From Lolium rigidum (lineage: Eukaryota > Streptophyta > Magnoliopsida > Poales > Poaceae), in contig NC_061513.1 of the NCBI RefSeq assembly GCF_022539505.1, positions 184,790,017 through 184,854,016 on the forward strand: DNA of 64,000 nt, read 5' to 3'. How positions within the stretch are numbered: the stretch's first letter is position 1; the number at the start of each line of letters is the position of its first letter. A model generated the notes under the pieces. It saw only the letters and a program-made list of their open reading frames with translations, made no database searches and was not told where the DNA came from. This document shows, piece by piece, positions 11,029-21,521 of the stretch. The position numbers and the translations under genes were made by a program.

Positions 11029-13605
11029 TATACACTTTCTGCGCCTAGCTGAAAGGCGTTAAAGAAAAGCGCTTATGGGAGACAATCCATGTTTTTACTA
11101 CAGTATTTTATTTTATATTTGAGTCTTGGAAGTTGTTTACTACTGTAGCAACCTCTCCTTATCTTAGTTTTGTGCATTGTTGTGCCAAGCAAAGTCGTTG
11201 ATAGTAAGGTTCATACTAGATTTGGATTACTGCGCAGAAACAGATTTCTTTGCTGTCACGAATTTCGACCTGCCTCTCTGTAGGTAGCTCAGAAATATAT
11301 GCCAATTTACGTGCATGATCCTCAGATATGTACGCAACTTTCATTCAATTTGAGCATTTTCATTTGAGCAAGTCTGGTGCCTCAATAAAATCCATCTTTA
11401 CGGACTGTTCTGTTTTGACAGATTCTGCCTTTTATTTCGCATTGCCTCTTTTGCTATGATGGATGAATTTCTTTGTTCCATTAATGTCCAGTAGCTTTGT
11501 GAAATGTCCAGAAGTGTTAAGAATGATTATGTCACCTCTGAACATGTGAATTTTTATTGTACACTAACCCTGTAATGAGTTGTTTCGAGTTTGGTGTGGA
11601 GAAAGTTTTCAAGGATCAAGAGAGGGAGATGATACAATATGATCAAGGAGAGTGAAAGCTCTAAGCTTGGGGATGCCCCGGTGGTTCACCCCTGCATATT
11701 CTAAGAAGACTCAAGCGTCTAAGCTTGGGGATGCCCAAGGCATCCCCTTCTTCATCGACAACATTATCAGGCTCCTCCCCTGAAACTATATTTTTATTCC
11801 ATCACATCTTATGTACTTTGCTTGGAGCGTCGGTTTGTTTTTATTTTTGTTTTTGTTTGAATAAAATGGATCCTAGCATTAATTTTGTGGGAGAGAGACA
11901 CGCTCCGCTGTTGCATATGGACAAATATGTCCTTAGGCTTTACTCATAGTATTCATGGCGAAGGTTGAATCTTCTTCGTTAAATTGTTATATGGTTGGAA
12001 TCGGGAAATGCTACATGTAGTAATTCTAAAATGTCTTGAATAATTTGATACTTGGCAATTGTTGTGCTCATGTTTAAGCTCTTGCATCATATACTTTGCA
12101 CCTATTAATGAAGAAATACATAGAGCTTGCTAAAATTTGGTTTGCATATTTGGTCTCTCTAAAGTCTAGATAATTTCTAGTATTGAGTTTTGAACAACAA
12201 GGAAGACGGTGTAGAGTCTTATAATGTTTACAATATGTCTTTTATGTGAGTTTTGCTGCACCGGTTCATCCTTGTGTTTGTTTCAAATAACCTTGCTAGC
12301 CTAAACCTTGTATCGAGAGGGAATACTTCTCATGCATCCAAAATCCTTGAGCCAACCACTATGCCATTTGTGTCCACCATACCTACCTACTACATGGTAT
12401 TTCTCCGCCATTCCAAAGTAAATTTCTTGAGTGCTAACTTTAAAATTTCCATTCTTTACCTTTGCAATATATAGCTCATGGGACAAATAGCTTAAAAACT
12501 ATTGTGGTATTGAATATGTACTTATGCACTTTATCTCTTATTAAGTTGCTTGTTGTGCGATAACCATGTTCCTGGGGACGCCGTCAACTACTCTTTGTTG
12601 AATATCATGTGAGTTGCTATGCATGTCCGTCTTGTCTGAAGTAAGGGAGATTTACCACTCATTTAATGGTTAGAGCATGCATATTGTTAGAGAAGAACAT
12701 TGGGCCGCTAACTAAATCCATGAATCATGGTGGAAGTTTCAGTTTTGGACATATATCCTCAATCTCATATGAGAACATTAATTGTTGCTACATGCTTATG
12801 CATTAAAGAGGAGTACATTATCTGTTGTCTATGTTGTCCCGGTATGGATGTCTAAGTTGAGAATAATCAAAAGCGAGAAATCCAAATGCGAGCTTTCTCC
12901 TTAGACCTTTGTACGAGCGGCATAGAGGTACCCCTTTGTGACACTTGGTTAAAACATGTGTATTGCGATAATCCCGGTAATCCGAGCTAATTAGGACAAG
13001 GTGCGGGCACTATTAGTATACTATGCATGAGGCTTGCAACTTGTAAGATATAATTTACATGATACATATGCTTTATTACTACCGTTGACAAAAAAAATTC
13101 TTGTTTTCAAAACCAAAGCTCTAGCACAAATATAGCAATCAATGCTTCCCTCTGCGAAGGGCCTTTCTTTTACTTTTATGTTGAGTCAGTTCACCTATAT
13201 CTCTCCACCTCAAGAAGCAAACACTTGTGTGAACTGTGCATTGATTCCTACATACTTGCATATTGCACTTGTTATAGTACTTTACATTGACAATATCCAT
13301 GAGATATACATATTACAAGTTGAAAGCAACCGCTGAAACTTAATCTTCCTTCGTGTTGCTTCAATACCTTTACTTTGATTTATTGCTTTATGAGTTAACT
13401 CTTATGCAAGACTTATTGATGCTTGTCTTGAAGTACTATTCATGAAGAGTCTTTGCTTTATGATTCAGTTGTTTACTCATGTCATTACCATTGTTTTGAT
13501 CGCTGCATTCATTACATATTCTTACAATAGTATGATCAAGGTTATGATGGCATGTCACTCCAGAAATTATCTTTGTTATCGTTTACCTGCTCGGGACGAG
13601 CAGAA
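11029..13605 (+). other. Non-coding internal region of element A
   Basis: About 2.6 kb of AT-rich sequence without a supported reading frame. It is shared with B (29680-32225, reversed) and, from about 11804, with copy C (1-1562). 'Aagcttggggatgcc' occurs several times near 11664-11740 and again as the polypurine tract before the 3' LTR. This length without pol is typical of a large non-autonomous LTR element. Confidence 0.8.
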
Positions 13606-13621
13606 CTAAGCTTGGGGATGC
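13606..13621 (+). other. Polypurine tract of element A
   Basis: The bases AACTAAGCTTGGGGATGC lead directly into the 3' LTR at 13622. The same tract, reversed, borders the 3' LTR of B at 29664-29679. Confidence 0.7.
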
Positions 13622-14911
13622 TGATACGTCTCCGACGTATCGATAATTTCTTATGTTCCATGCCACATTATTGATGATATCTACATGTTTTATGCATACT
13701 TTATGTCATATTTATGCATTTTCCGGCACTAACCTATTAACGAGATGCCGAAGAGCCGATTCTTGTTTTCTGCTGTTTTTGGTTTCGAAATCCTAGTAAG
13801 GAAATATTCTCGAATTGGACGAAATCAATGCCCGGGGTCCTATTTTTGCACGAAGCTTCCGTAAGACCGAGGGGGAAAGGAAGTGGGGCCACGAGGCGCC
13901 GCCACAACAGGGCGGCGCGGCCCGGCCCTTGGCCGCGCGACCTCGGTGTGTGGGGCCCTCGTGTGGCCCCCGCGTTGCCCTTCCGCCTACTTAAAGCCTT
14001 CGTCACGAAACCCCCGAGCATCGAGAGCCACGATACGGAAAACCTTCCGCAGACGCCGCCGCCGCCAATCCCATCTCGGGGGATTCGGAGATCGCCTTCG
14101 GCACCCTGCCGGAGAGGGGAATCATCTCCCGGAGGACTCTTCACCGCCATGGTCTCCTCCGGAGTGATGAGTGAGTAGTTCACCCCTGGACTATGGGTCC
14201 ATAGCAGTAGCTAGATGGTAGTCTTCTCCTCATGTGTTTCATTGTCAGATCTTGTGAGCTGCCTAACATGATCAAGATCATCTATCTGTAATTCTATATG
14301 TTGTGTTTGTCGGGATCCGATGGATAGAGAATACTATGTTATGTTGATTATCAATCTATTACCTATGTGTTGTTTATGATCTTGCATGCTCTCCGTTATT
14401 AGTAGAGGCTCGGCCAAGTTTTTACTCTTAACTCCAAGAGGGAGTATTTATACTCGATAGTGGGTTCATGCCTCCATTAAATCCGGGACAAGTGATGGAA
14501 AGTTCTAAGGTTGTGGATGTGCTGTTGCCACTAGGGATAAAACATTGATGCTATGTCCGAGGATGTAGTTATTGATTACATTACGCACCATACTTAATGC
14601 AATTGTCTGTTGTTTGCAACTTAATACTGGAAGGGGTTCGGATGATAACCTGAAGGTGGACTTTTTAGGCATAGATGCATGCTGGATAGCGGTCTATGTA
14701 CTTTGTCGTAATGCCCAATTAATTATCACAATACTCATTATATCATGTATGTGCATTGTCATGCTCTCTCTATTTGTCAATTGCCCGACTGTAATTTGTT
14801 CACCCAACATGCTATTTATCTTATGGGAGAGACACCTCTAGTGAACTGTGGACCCCGGTCCTATTCTTTACATCTGAAATACAAATCTGCTGCTATTGTT
14901 CTTTACCGTTC
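13622..14911 (+). repeat. 3' LTR of element A, left part
   Basis: It aligns with 8472 onward of the 5' LTR and stops at the E1 insertion. The last bases CGTTC (14907-14911) are the left target duplication of E1; the right one is TGTTC at 21212-21216, one base different. Other family LTRs read TGTTC here, so the left copy mutated after insertion. Confidence 0.93.
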
Positions 14912-15126
14912 TGTTATCACCAGAATTTGACCGAGTCAGAGGTGGGCCGCGATCAAGATGGACTTGAAGATATATACATGGAAGAAATACGTGAATCGGC
15001 CTTTTATACCAAGTTGGGCTTAATTGCCTGTGTATCTGTAATATATTAGATCGCATCTTAGTTTAGAAGTTAGAATCTTACCCGTGCACGGTTTAGTGCA
15101 CGCCCACATTAGAAAGTCCGCTGGAC

Positions 15127-15134
15127 TATAAATA
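15127..15134 (+). promoter_or_regulatory. TATA box of the E1 LTR promoter
   Basis: TATAAATA occurs in ggactataaatatg. The same box is in the 3' LTR at 20259-20266 and, reversed, in the E2 LTRs (for example 51649-51642). Transcription would start about 30 bases downstream. No other LTR landmark contradicts this. Confidence 0.75.
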
Positions 15135-15240
15135 TGTATCTAGGGTTTATGGAATAAACAACAACCAACGTTCAACCACAAACAAATCTCGGCGCATCGC
15201 CAACTCCTTCATCTCGAGGGTTTCTACCGGTAAGCACCAT

Positions 15241-15273
15241 GCTGCCTAGATCGCATCTTGCGATCTAGGCAGC
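15241..15273 (+). other. Perfect 15-bp hairpin in the E1 leader
   Basis: GCTGCCTAGATCGCA, loop tct, then its exact reverse complement. It lies about 85 bases after the inferred transcription start and directly after a donor-like ccGGTAAGC at about 15228. An identical hairpin is in the 3' LTR at 20373-20405. E2 keeps most of it (51496 onward) with a changed loop and an inserted G. Confidence 0.85.
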
Positions 15274-16141
15274 GTAATGCCTATCCCCGTTGTTCATGCG
15301 TTGCTCGTACCGAAGCCTTTTTGATAGCGAGCAACGTAGTTATCTTAGATATGTTAGGGTTAGCATTGTTCTTCATATTACATGCTTTCGTAGTGCAACC
15401 CTTGCATGTCTAGCCGCCCTTACACCTATCTTAGGTGTAGGGCGGCACCCCGCTTGATCATAGTTTAGTAGATCTGATCCGTTACGGTTGCTCCTTGTTC
15501 ATCAAGGATTAGTTTAACATCCGCAATAGTTAGGCCTTACAAAGGGTTGGAGGATCCAGCGGCGTGTAGGGTGGCGTTTGCTAGCCCTAGAAAGGATGTT
15601 CCGGGGATCAACCTCGTGTTGGTTTTTAGGCCCTGTCTAGGATCGGCTTACGGTCACCGTGCGCGAGCGCGAGGCCCAATCGTGAGTAGGATGATCCGAT
15701 TATGCGGTGAAAACCTTAAATCGTCGTAGATCTAATCAGCTTTATCTTGATCAAGCAGGACCACCATATATTCGGACACCTCGTCCGAATCATGGGTGGA
15801 TCGGCTCCTTGAGCCGATTCACAGGATAACCTGAGAGCCGATCGAGGCTCGTATTTAATGTTTACGTGTATGCCATGCGAGAAACTAAGCGAGGCATCAT
15901 CCACACCTTCCCGACCAGGTATAGGTCGGGTGGCACGCCCTTGTGATAAGCATCGGACGTGCGACCGGGGAGGCTTTGCGGGCCGTCGCTCTGAGGGACT
16001 GGGGCCAGCCACAGCCCTAGTTGTTCCCGGCTCTACCGTGTTGACCATCTCTGCCCGCCAGGGGGTTTCTGACGTCAACACATTCTGGCACGCCCGGAGG
16101 GACAACCTTCAACATCCACCACATCGCCGTCTGCATCCGAG

Positions 16142-16774
16142 ATGGCGGGAAGCACTCCGGTCAAGTACGAGGATCTGCCTGATGAGCTCAAGAAGAAACA
16201 TCACGAGATCAAGGCAACCCTCGAAGCCGAACTCATCGGCTCCTTTGAGAAGGCCCGTGCGCACGGTAACACACGTTTGTTGCCTGGCGACAACATGGTG
16301 GATCTCAGCCACTCCATATGCCAGCCAGGGTTCTCCTTTGGCGTCAACATGGCAGGGTTTGCAAGCCGCCAAGGCAAAGATGAAGCAGAAAGCGGCCACT
16401 CCCGTGGCAAGGATAAAGAGGAGGCCGATCCACGCGACCGGCCCCAAGATGATGACAGACGGTACCTGACAGAGGAGGAAATGAGAAGCGTGCGGTATCA
16501 ACGTCCACTCTCCGAGCACCTCCTCAACAAGTCTGAGCAAGCAAGTACGACCGACGCTCGGCACTACGACGTAAATGATGAGAGAAATTGTCGGTCCGAT
16601 GCAGAGGACAGGAGGTACCGTCGGCATGATAGAAACAACGGCGGGTACAATCGTCACGCCGAAGGAAGGCCGAGGGGGCAGGATGACATGGATCGGCACC
16701 GGGACTGTCCGTTTTTCAAACATTGCCGGGACTCGAGAATGAGCCGATTGCCAACAATCGAGAACTGCCCGTAA
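16142..16774 (+). pseudogene. E1 gag, truncated
   Basis: It starts MAGSTPVKYEDLPDEL 61 bases after the LTR. The E2 gag begins MADGTPVTYEDLPDEL, which supports the start. After about 45 residues the homology jumps, implying internal deletion of the gag core. Near the end a DCPFFKHCRDS...ENCP segment marks the Cys/His region that follows gag in this lineage. It ends in a TAA where the family would continue into CKQ. Charged and glycine/arginine-rich, it would have been an RNA-binding structural protein. Confidence 0.8.
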
Positions 16775-16896
16775 TGCAAACAAAGGAAGAAGGATGCCGC
16801 TAACATGTCCGTGTTCAAGCGTCTAGGGCCTCTCCCGCCTCGGAACAAGCATGCTCGAGTCCGCTCGGGTGGAAGATCTCGAGGAACTAGAGGACG

Positions 16897-17780
16897 ATGA
16901 TGAAGAAGATAAATATCATCGGCCCGGTGGTGCCCCGATGGGCTCGGCCGTTCCCGAAGCGAAGGGTTCGGCGTCTGCGTGGGTTGGAAGAAGCTGAAAG
17001 GTTGTACCTGCACACGCTAAGGAAGGCACGGCCTGATCTGGCCGCCAAAATTCGGCGAACCCTGGACGAAGAAGGTCGGCCACAAAGAAAAGAGTGGCGC
17101 CCCAAGCAGAGGAAAGCCGATGATGACACGTCGGCTGGCACAAATATGGTCTTCATTCTTCCAACGGAGTTTAGCACTCCAAGATTGTATGAAGCACCTG
17201 TGGCGCAATTAGACTGCGGCCCACGGCCGGTCATCTTTGAGAAGCCAAAGGAAAGAAGTTACAGGCATCTGAAGGCCCTGTACTTGCGAGGTTACATCAA
17301 TGGGCAGCCTGTCAACAAGATGTTGGTGGACACCGAGAGCGGCGAGCTAACATTATGCCATACTCCATGCTACGTCGGTTGGGACGCTCCAGCTCGGATC
17401 CGATCAAGACCAACGTAACACCGAGCGATTTCAACGGCCAAGCATCCGACGCGCAAGGTGTTCCGAATGTGGATCCGACCGTAGGAAGGAAAACTGTCCC
17501 TACGACGTTCTTTATCGTCGACGGCAGAAGAGTACCTACGCTGTCCTACTAGGGAGAGATTGGATCCACGCCAACCGTTGCATTCCATCCACGATGCACC
17601 AATGCCCGATACAGTGGGATGGAGATGAAGTAGAAGTCGTCCACGCAGATGATTCGGTCGAGGTTTCAACGACTGGCATGGACGTTTGGGAGACATCAGA
17701 GCCAAGAGCCACTCCCGGGCATCAATCTGGACGATCGCGAGCGCATCGACGTGACAAAGAACGGGGTTAGGCTGGTTTTA
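16897..17780 (+). pseudogene. E1 aspartic protease region, inactive
   Basis: The frame 16897-17418 carries the linker and reaches a retropepsin-like motif (VNKMLVDTESGELTL). The catalytic triplet that should read DTG reads DTE. The fold continues in other frames to about 17780 (17355-17552: MPYSMLRRLGRSS, then FFIVDGRRVPT). Both the active-site change and the frameshifts rule out function. What follows in sequence is not reverse transcriptase, so the deletion of pol begins here. Confidence 0.8.
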
Positions 17781-19317
17781 TCCACGAGCCCGACCGTGTA
17801 ACAAAGCAAACGTCGATGAACAAACATGGCGAGGCTGATCTTTGTGATCGGCCCCAAAAAGTCCATGAAGGAACATTACAAAACCTTCATCGAACAAGCA
17901 ACGTGGAGGCCGATCCCAGCAATCGGCCAAAATTATCCTCACCATCCATTCTGCCTGGGCTCAACATGTAATCCAACAGAGCCGATACCATCAATCCTCC
18001 TGACAGAATCGGCTCGGGGGGGCACCCAGGTGGATAAAACACGAGGATATGCAGTAGAAGTGTCTCATCCTTTGATGATGATTGGAGTATGGGGGCCGAT
18101 ACGTAAATCGGCCGAAAATTCAAATTTTTTTAAGATAAAGCCGATGTGCAGACATCGACTTAAGGATCAATGGAGCAGGAACGTGCCATCTTCTAGAACC
18201 AGGACTGCAGGATTGAGGATCGTAACCCTGACTAACGGCAAGGGCAGCACAAACGTGCAAGTCAGGGTAGGGATGAGCCTAACGAAGGGAGCATATCTCT
18301 TCTAAGACCAGGAGAACAGCCGATGACGAAGCCATCGGCTGTCACGTTTTGACTCAGTAACTGTCACTTCCAGGGGTTGTTGCGCCCAGAGTTTGGAGGG
18401 CATCAGAAATGCAAGGACATCCTCACCGGAAGTTGCTGCAGCCTGCCGAAGATGATGAGCCGATCTGATCAGCAAGGCGCAAGGATTAAACCGAAGAAGC
18501 TCGGGGGCAGCTCGCCCGAAGGTGCTCTGCTCTTGGGGGCCGATTCTGTCGGGATCGGCTGGCCCTGATCTATAGGTTGGAAACCAAGGATGGCTGAGTT
18601 GGTCGGCTCACTGCTGTCCTCACTCTGACTGAGGCTCGGGGGGCAGTTAGCCCTGAAGGATCCTTTGCTATAGGAAGCCGATTTTTGCTGGAATCGGCTG
18701 GCTCTGCATCTCCATTTTATTTTACGAGATGGTTGATGTTAAAAGGGAGAGCAGGATTATAAACATCACTGCAGAATATCACCAGGGAATTTATGGACAA
18801 ATGATATCTGTTCTGCAGAAGTGGCAGCTTCGACGTTCGAGTTGATTCAGCAACCGTCCTAAAGCTTTCCTGAAGACAGAAGAGGATCTGGAAGAGGGAG
18901 GTTCGGCAGAAAAGTGTCTGAAACCTAAAGTAAATGATGAGATCAGGCGTTTTTTCAGGAGTTTGTCATTAAATCCAGCACTACGCTCAGTGACTGCGGT
19001 TCGGATCTGTTCAGTTGGAAGTTTGGGGATCTGAATTCAAGTTAGGTTCGCAACTACCGTTTGAAGGGATGACTGATTTGGCCCGTCCCGCAGGTTATAA
19101 TGAAGGACCTATGTGTTGCCATCGGCTCGTTGAACATCGATTAAGCTAACAATCGACAAACTCAGCATGAAAGAAATCGGCGAAATCAAGTTAAGGGAAT
19201 TCTTCATTAGTATTGGGATTTCTTACAATGGAGAGCCGGTTGCTCAAGGAAGGAAGAACAAAAGAAGGGTCTATTGACCAATCTACTACTGCTAGGCCTA
19301 TACTAGTAGATCCTAAT
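17781..19317 (+). repeat. Hairpin-rich non-coding region of E1
   Basis: There is no supported reading frame. GCCGAT and ATCGGC arms face each other repeatedly with short loops: 17908-17928, 17979-18015, 18094-18113, 18139-18160, 18317-18341, 18539-18559 and 18676-18699. Stems are 6 to 9 bp. The same motif array lies at the equivalent place in E2 (52832-53060). Confidence 0.8.
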
Positions 19318-19764
19318 CTACGGGCCATCACTGCCCTCATCGTCATCCTCGTAACTCTCATCGGCACTGCTCGCCGATGGGCTCCTCGTCGCTACTCCCG
19401 TAGCCCTCCACGGGGGCTTCATCCCCGTCTTCATCGTCGCTGCTGTCGTCGTCCCACCACATGCGGAGGCGTTTCGCCGGCGGGTAGCCCTCGAGGGAGT
19501 CGTCGTCGTCGTCGTCTTCCTCTCCCTCTTCTTCAGAGGTGGGGCAGCCGTCCCAGGGGAACCGGTCGTCTTCGCTTTTGACTCCAGTTCCCCGTCGGCG
19601 AGGAACTGAAGATCTTCCCCGCTGGTCAAGGACTTGTCGTCCTCAGACCAAATGGAGGAGGCGTGGCTCTCCTCGTCCCAGTCTTCTGGGGCACGAATTT
19701 CCGGCGGCGTCTCGCGGGAGGAGTCGGACCCGTAGGAAAGCTCGGAGGAGGAGGAAGAAGACAT
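19318..19764 (-). pseudogene. Antisense acidic ORF in E1
   Basis: It lies opposite to the element, between the hairpin region and the 3' LTR. It starts MSSSSSSELSYGS with gccgccATG context and a TTATTTAACC box about 70 bases upstream (19840-19831). The protein is rich in Ser, Asp and Glu. It is open for 148 codons, but comparison with E2 shows that the middle has slipped from the acidic frame (which would include AKRLRMWWDDDS) into another. It has a GC-rich third position. Grass Gypsy elements of the Grande group are known to carry an antisense gene near the 3' LTR, so this may be of that kind. No function is assigned. Confidence 0.7.
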
Positions 19765-19830
19765 GGCGGCACAGAGGGTTTTTTGGTGCTAATGCGAGGA
19801 GGACGAAGGAGACGCAAGCTGTTTAGAACG

Positions 19831-19840
19831 GTTAAATAAA
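19831..19840 (-). promoter_or_regulatory. TATA-like box of the antisense ORF (E1)
   Basis: The minus strand reads TTTATTTAAC. E2 has TTTATTTAACCG at the same relative place (52083-52094), and both copies keep a CACCAAAAAACCC block between box and ATG. Conservation between diverged copies supports a promoter. Confidence 0.55.
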
Positions 19841-20023
19841 GGGGATATGAGAGAGATTCAATGCCACAGCAGCTTCCGAGGAGATGTTGCCCAACAGGAG
19901 AGTTTTGCGGCCACGTGGAGAAGTGGAAGGGGCAAGGCATCATGATGAGGATTCTGCGGCGGTTCCGCTCGCCACGACATGACCCGACGAAAGAAGAGCA
20001 TAATGATTTTGGAAATGTCATTT

Positions 20024-20041
20024 CCAAAACCAGGGGGCATG
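20024..20041 (+). other. Polypurine tract of E1
   Basis: CCAAAACCAGGGGGCATG lies directly before the 3' LTR start TGTTATCACC. E2 has the reverse complement at 51865 onward. Confidence 0.75.
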
Positions 20042-21211
20042 TGTTATCACCGAGAATTTGACCGAGTCGAGAGGTGGGCCGCGATCAAGATGGACTTGAA
20101 GATATATACATGGAAGAAATACGTGAATCGGCCTTTTATACCAAGTTGGGCTTAATTGCTCGTGTATACGTAATATATTAGATCGCATCTTAGTTTAGAA
20201 GTTAGAATCTTACCCGTGCACGGTTTAGTGCACGCCCACATTAGAAAGTCCGCTGGACTATAAATATGTATCTAGGGTTTATGGAATAAACAACAACCAA
20301 CGTTCAACCACAAACAAATCTCGGCGCATCGCCAACTCCTTCATCTCGAGGGTTTCTACCGGTAAGCACCATGCTGCCTAGATCGCATCTTGCGATCTAG
20401 GCAGCGTAATGCCTATCCCCGTTGTTCATGCGTTGCTCGTACTGAAGCCTTTTTGATGGCGAGCAATGTAGTTATCTTAGATATGTTAGGGTTAGCATTG
20501 TTCTTCATATTACATGCTTTCGTAGTGCAACCCTTGCATGTCTAGCCGCCCTTACACCTATCTTAGGTGTAGGGGCGGCACCCGCTTGATCATAGTTTAG
20601 TAGATCCGATCCGTTACGGTTGCTCCTTGTTCATCAAGGATTAGTTTAACATCCGCAATAGTTAGGCCTTACAAAGGGTTGGAGGATCCAGCGGCGTGTA
20701 GGGTGGCGTTTGCTAGCCCTAGAAAGGATGTTCCGGGGATCAACCTCGTGTTGGTTTTTAGGCCCTGTCTAGGATCGGCTTACGGTCACCGTGCGCGAGC
20801 GCGAGGCCCAATCGTGAGTAGGATGACCCGATTATGCGGTGAAAACCCTAAATCGTCGTAGATCTAATCAGCTTTATCTTGATCAAGCAGGACCACCATA
20901 TATTCGGACACCTCGTCCGAATCATGGGTGGATCGGCTCCTTGAGCCGATTCACAGGATAACCTGAGAGCCGATCGAGGCTCGTATTTAATGTTTACGTG
21001 TATGCCATGCAGGAAACTAAGCGAGGCATCATCCACAACTTCCTGACCAGGTATAGGTCAGGTGGCACGCCCTTGTGATAAGCATCGGACGTGCGACCAG
21101 GAGGCTTTGCGGGCCGTCGCTCTGAGGGACTGGGGCCAGCCGCAGCCCTAGTTGTTCCCGGCTCTACCGTGTTGACCATCTCTGCCCGCCAGGGGGTTTC
21201 TGACGTCAACA
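20042..21211 (+). repeat. 3' LTR of E1
   Basis: It is 1170 bp and nearly identical to 14912-16080, with the same TATA box (20259-20266) and hairpin (20373-20405). It ends TCAACA at 21211. Confidence 0.93.
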
Positions 21212-21516
21212 TGTTCTTTGCAAACAATCATCATCCACACTATACATCTAATCCTTTGTTACAACAAGCCGGTGAGATTGACAACCTCACTGTTTCGTTG
21301 GGGCAAAGTACTTTGGTTGTGTTGTGCAGGTTCCACGTTGGCGCCGGAATCCCTGGTGTTGCGCCGCACTACATCCCGCTGCCATCAACCTTCAACGTGC
21401 TTCTTGGCTCCTCCTGGTTCGATAAACCTTGGTTTCTTTCTGAGGGAAAACTTGCCGCTGTACGCATCACACCTTCCTCTTGGGGTTCCCAACGGACGCG
21501 TGCTGTACGCATATCA
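21212..21516 (+). repeat. 3' LTR of element A, right part
   Basis: It resumes the LTR at the base where 14911 stops and ends CGCATATCA at 21516, followed by the ATGAC duplication of A. Confidence 0.93.
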
Positions 21517-21521
21517 ATGAC

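Larger units (their letters stand above)
14912..16080 (+). repeat. 5' LTR of E1
   Basis: It is 1169 bp. It contains a TATA box (15127-15134), a 15-bp-stem hairpin (15241-15273), and a small hairpin ATCGGCTC-ctt-GAGCCGAT (15800-15818). It is followed by the primer-site region TGGCACGCCCGGAGGGA at 16086-16102; I cannot assign the tRNA with confidence. Confidence 0.93.
14912..21211 (+). mobile_element. Gypsy LTR retrotransposon E1 (pol-deleted)
   Basis: This is a 6.3-kb element with 1.17-kb LTRs (14912-16080 and 20042-21211) that start TGTTATCACC and end TCAACA. The interior has a broken gag, a protease remnant, no reverse transcriptase or integrase, a hairpin-rich non-coding stretch, and an antisense ORF before the 3' LTR. 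The LTRs differ at only a few sites by eye, so the insertion looks recent. Its closest relative here is E2 (50690-58263), which keeps pol. Confidence 0.93.
8472..21516 (+). mobile_element. Family-1 non-autonomous LTR retrotransposon A (contains E1)
   Basis: The element has a 5' LTR 8472-10063, internal region 10064-13621, and a 3' LTR 13622-14911 plus 21212-21516, the gap in the last being element E1. Target duplications ATGAC (8467-8471 and 21517-21521) are perfect. Without E1 the element is about 6.7 kb. The interior has a tRNA-Asp primer site and one reading frame (10382-11028), but no protease, reverse transcriptase or integrase, so mobility must come from another element. The host site is the gag of element H. 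Confidence 0.95.
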
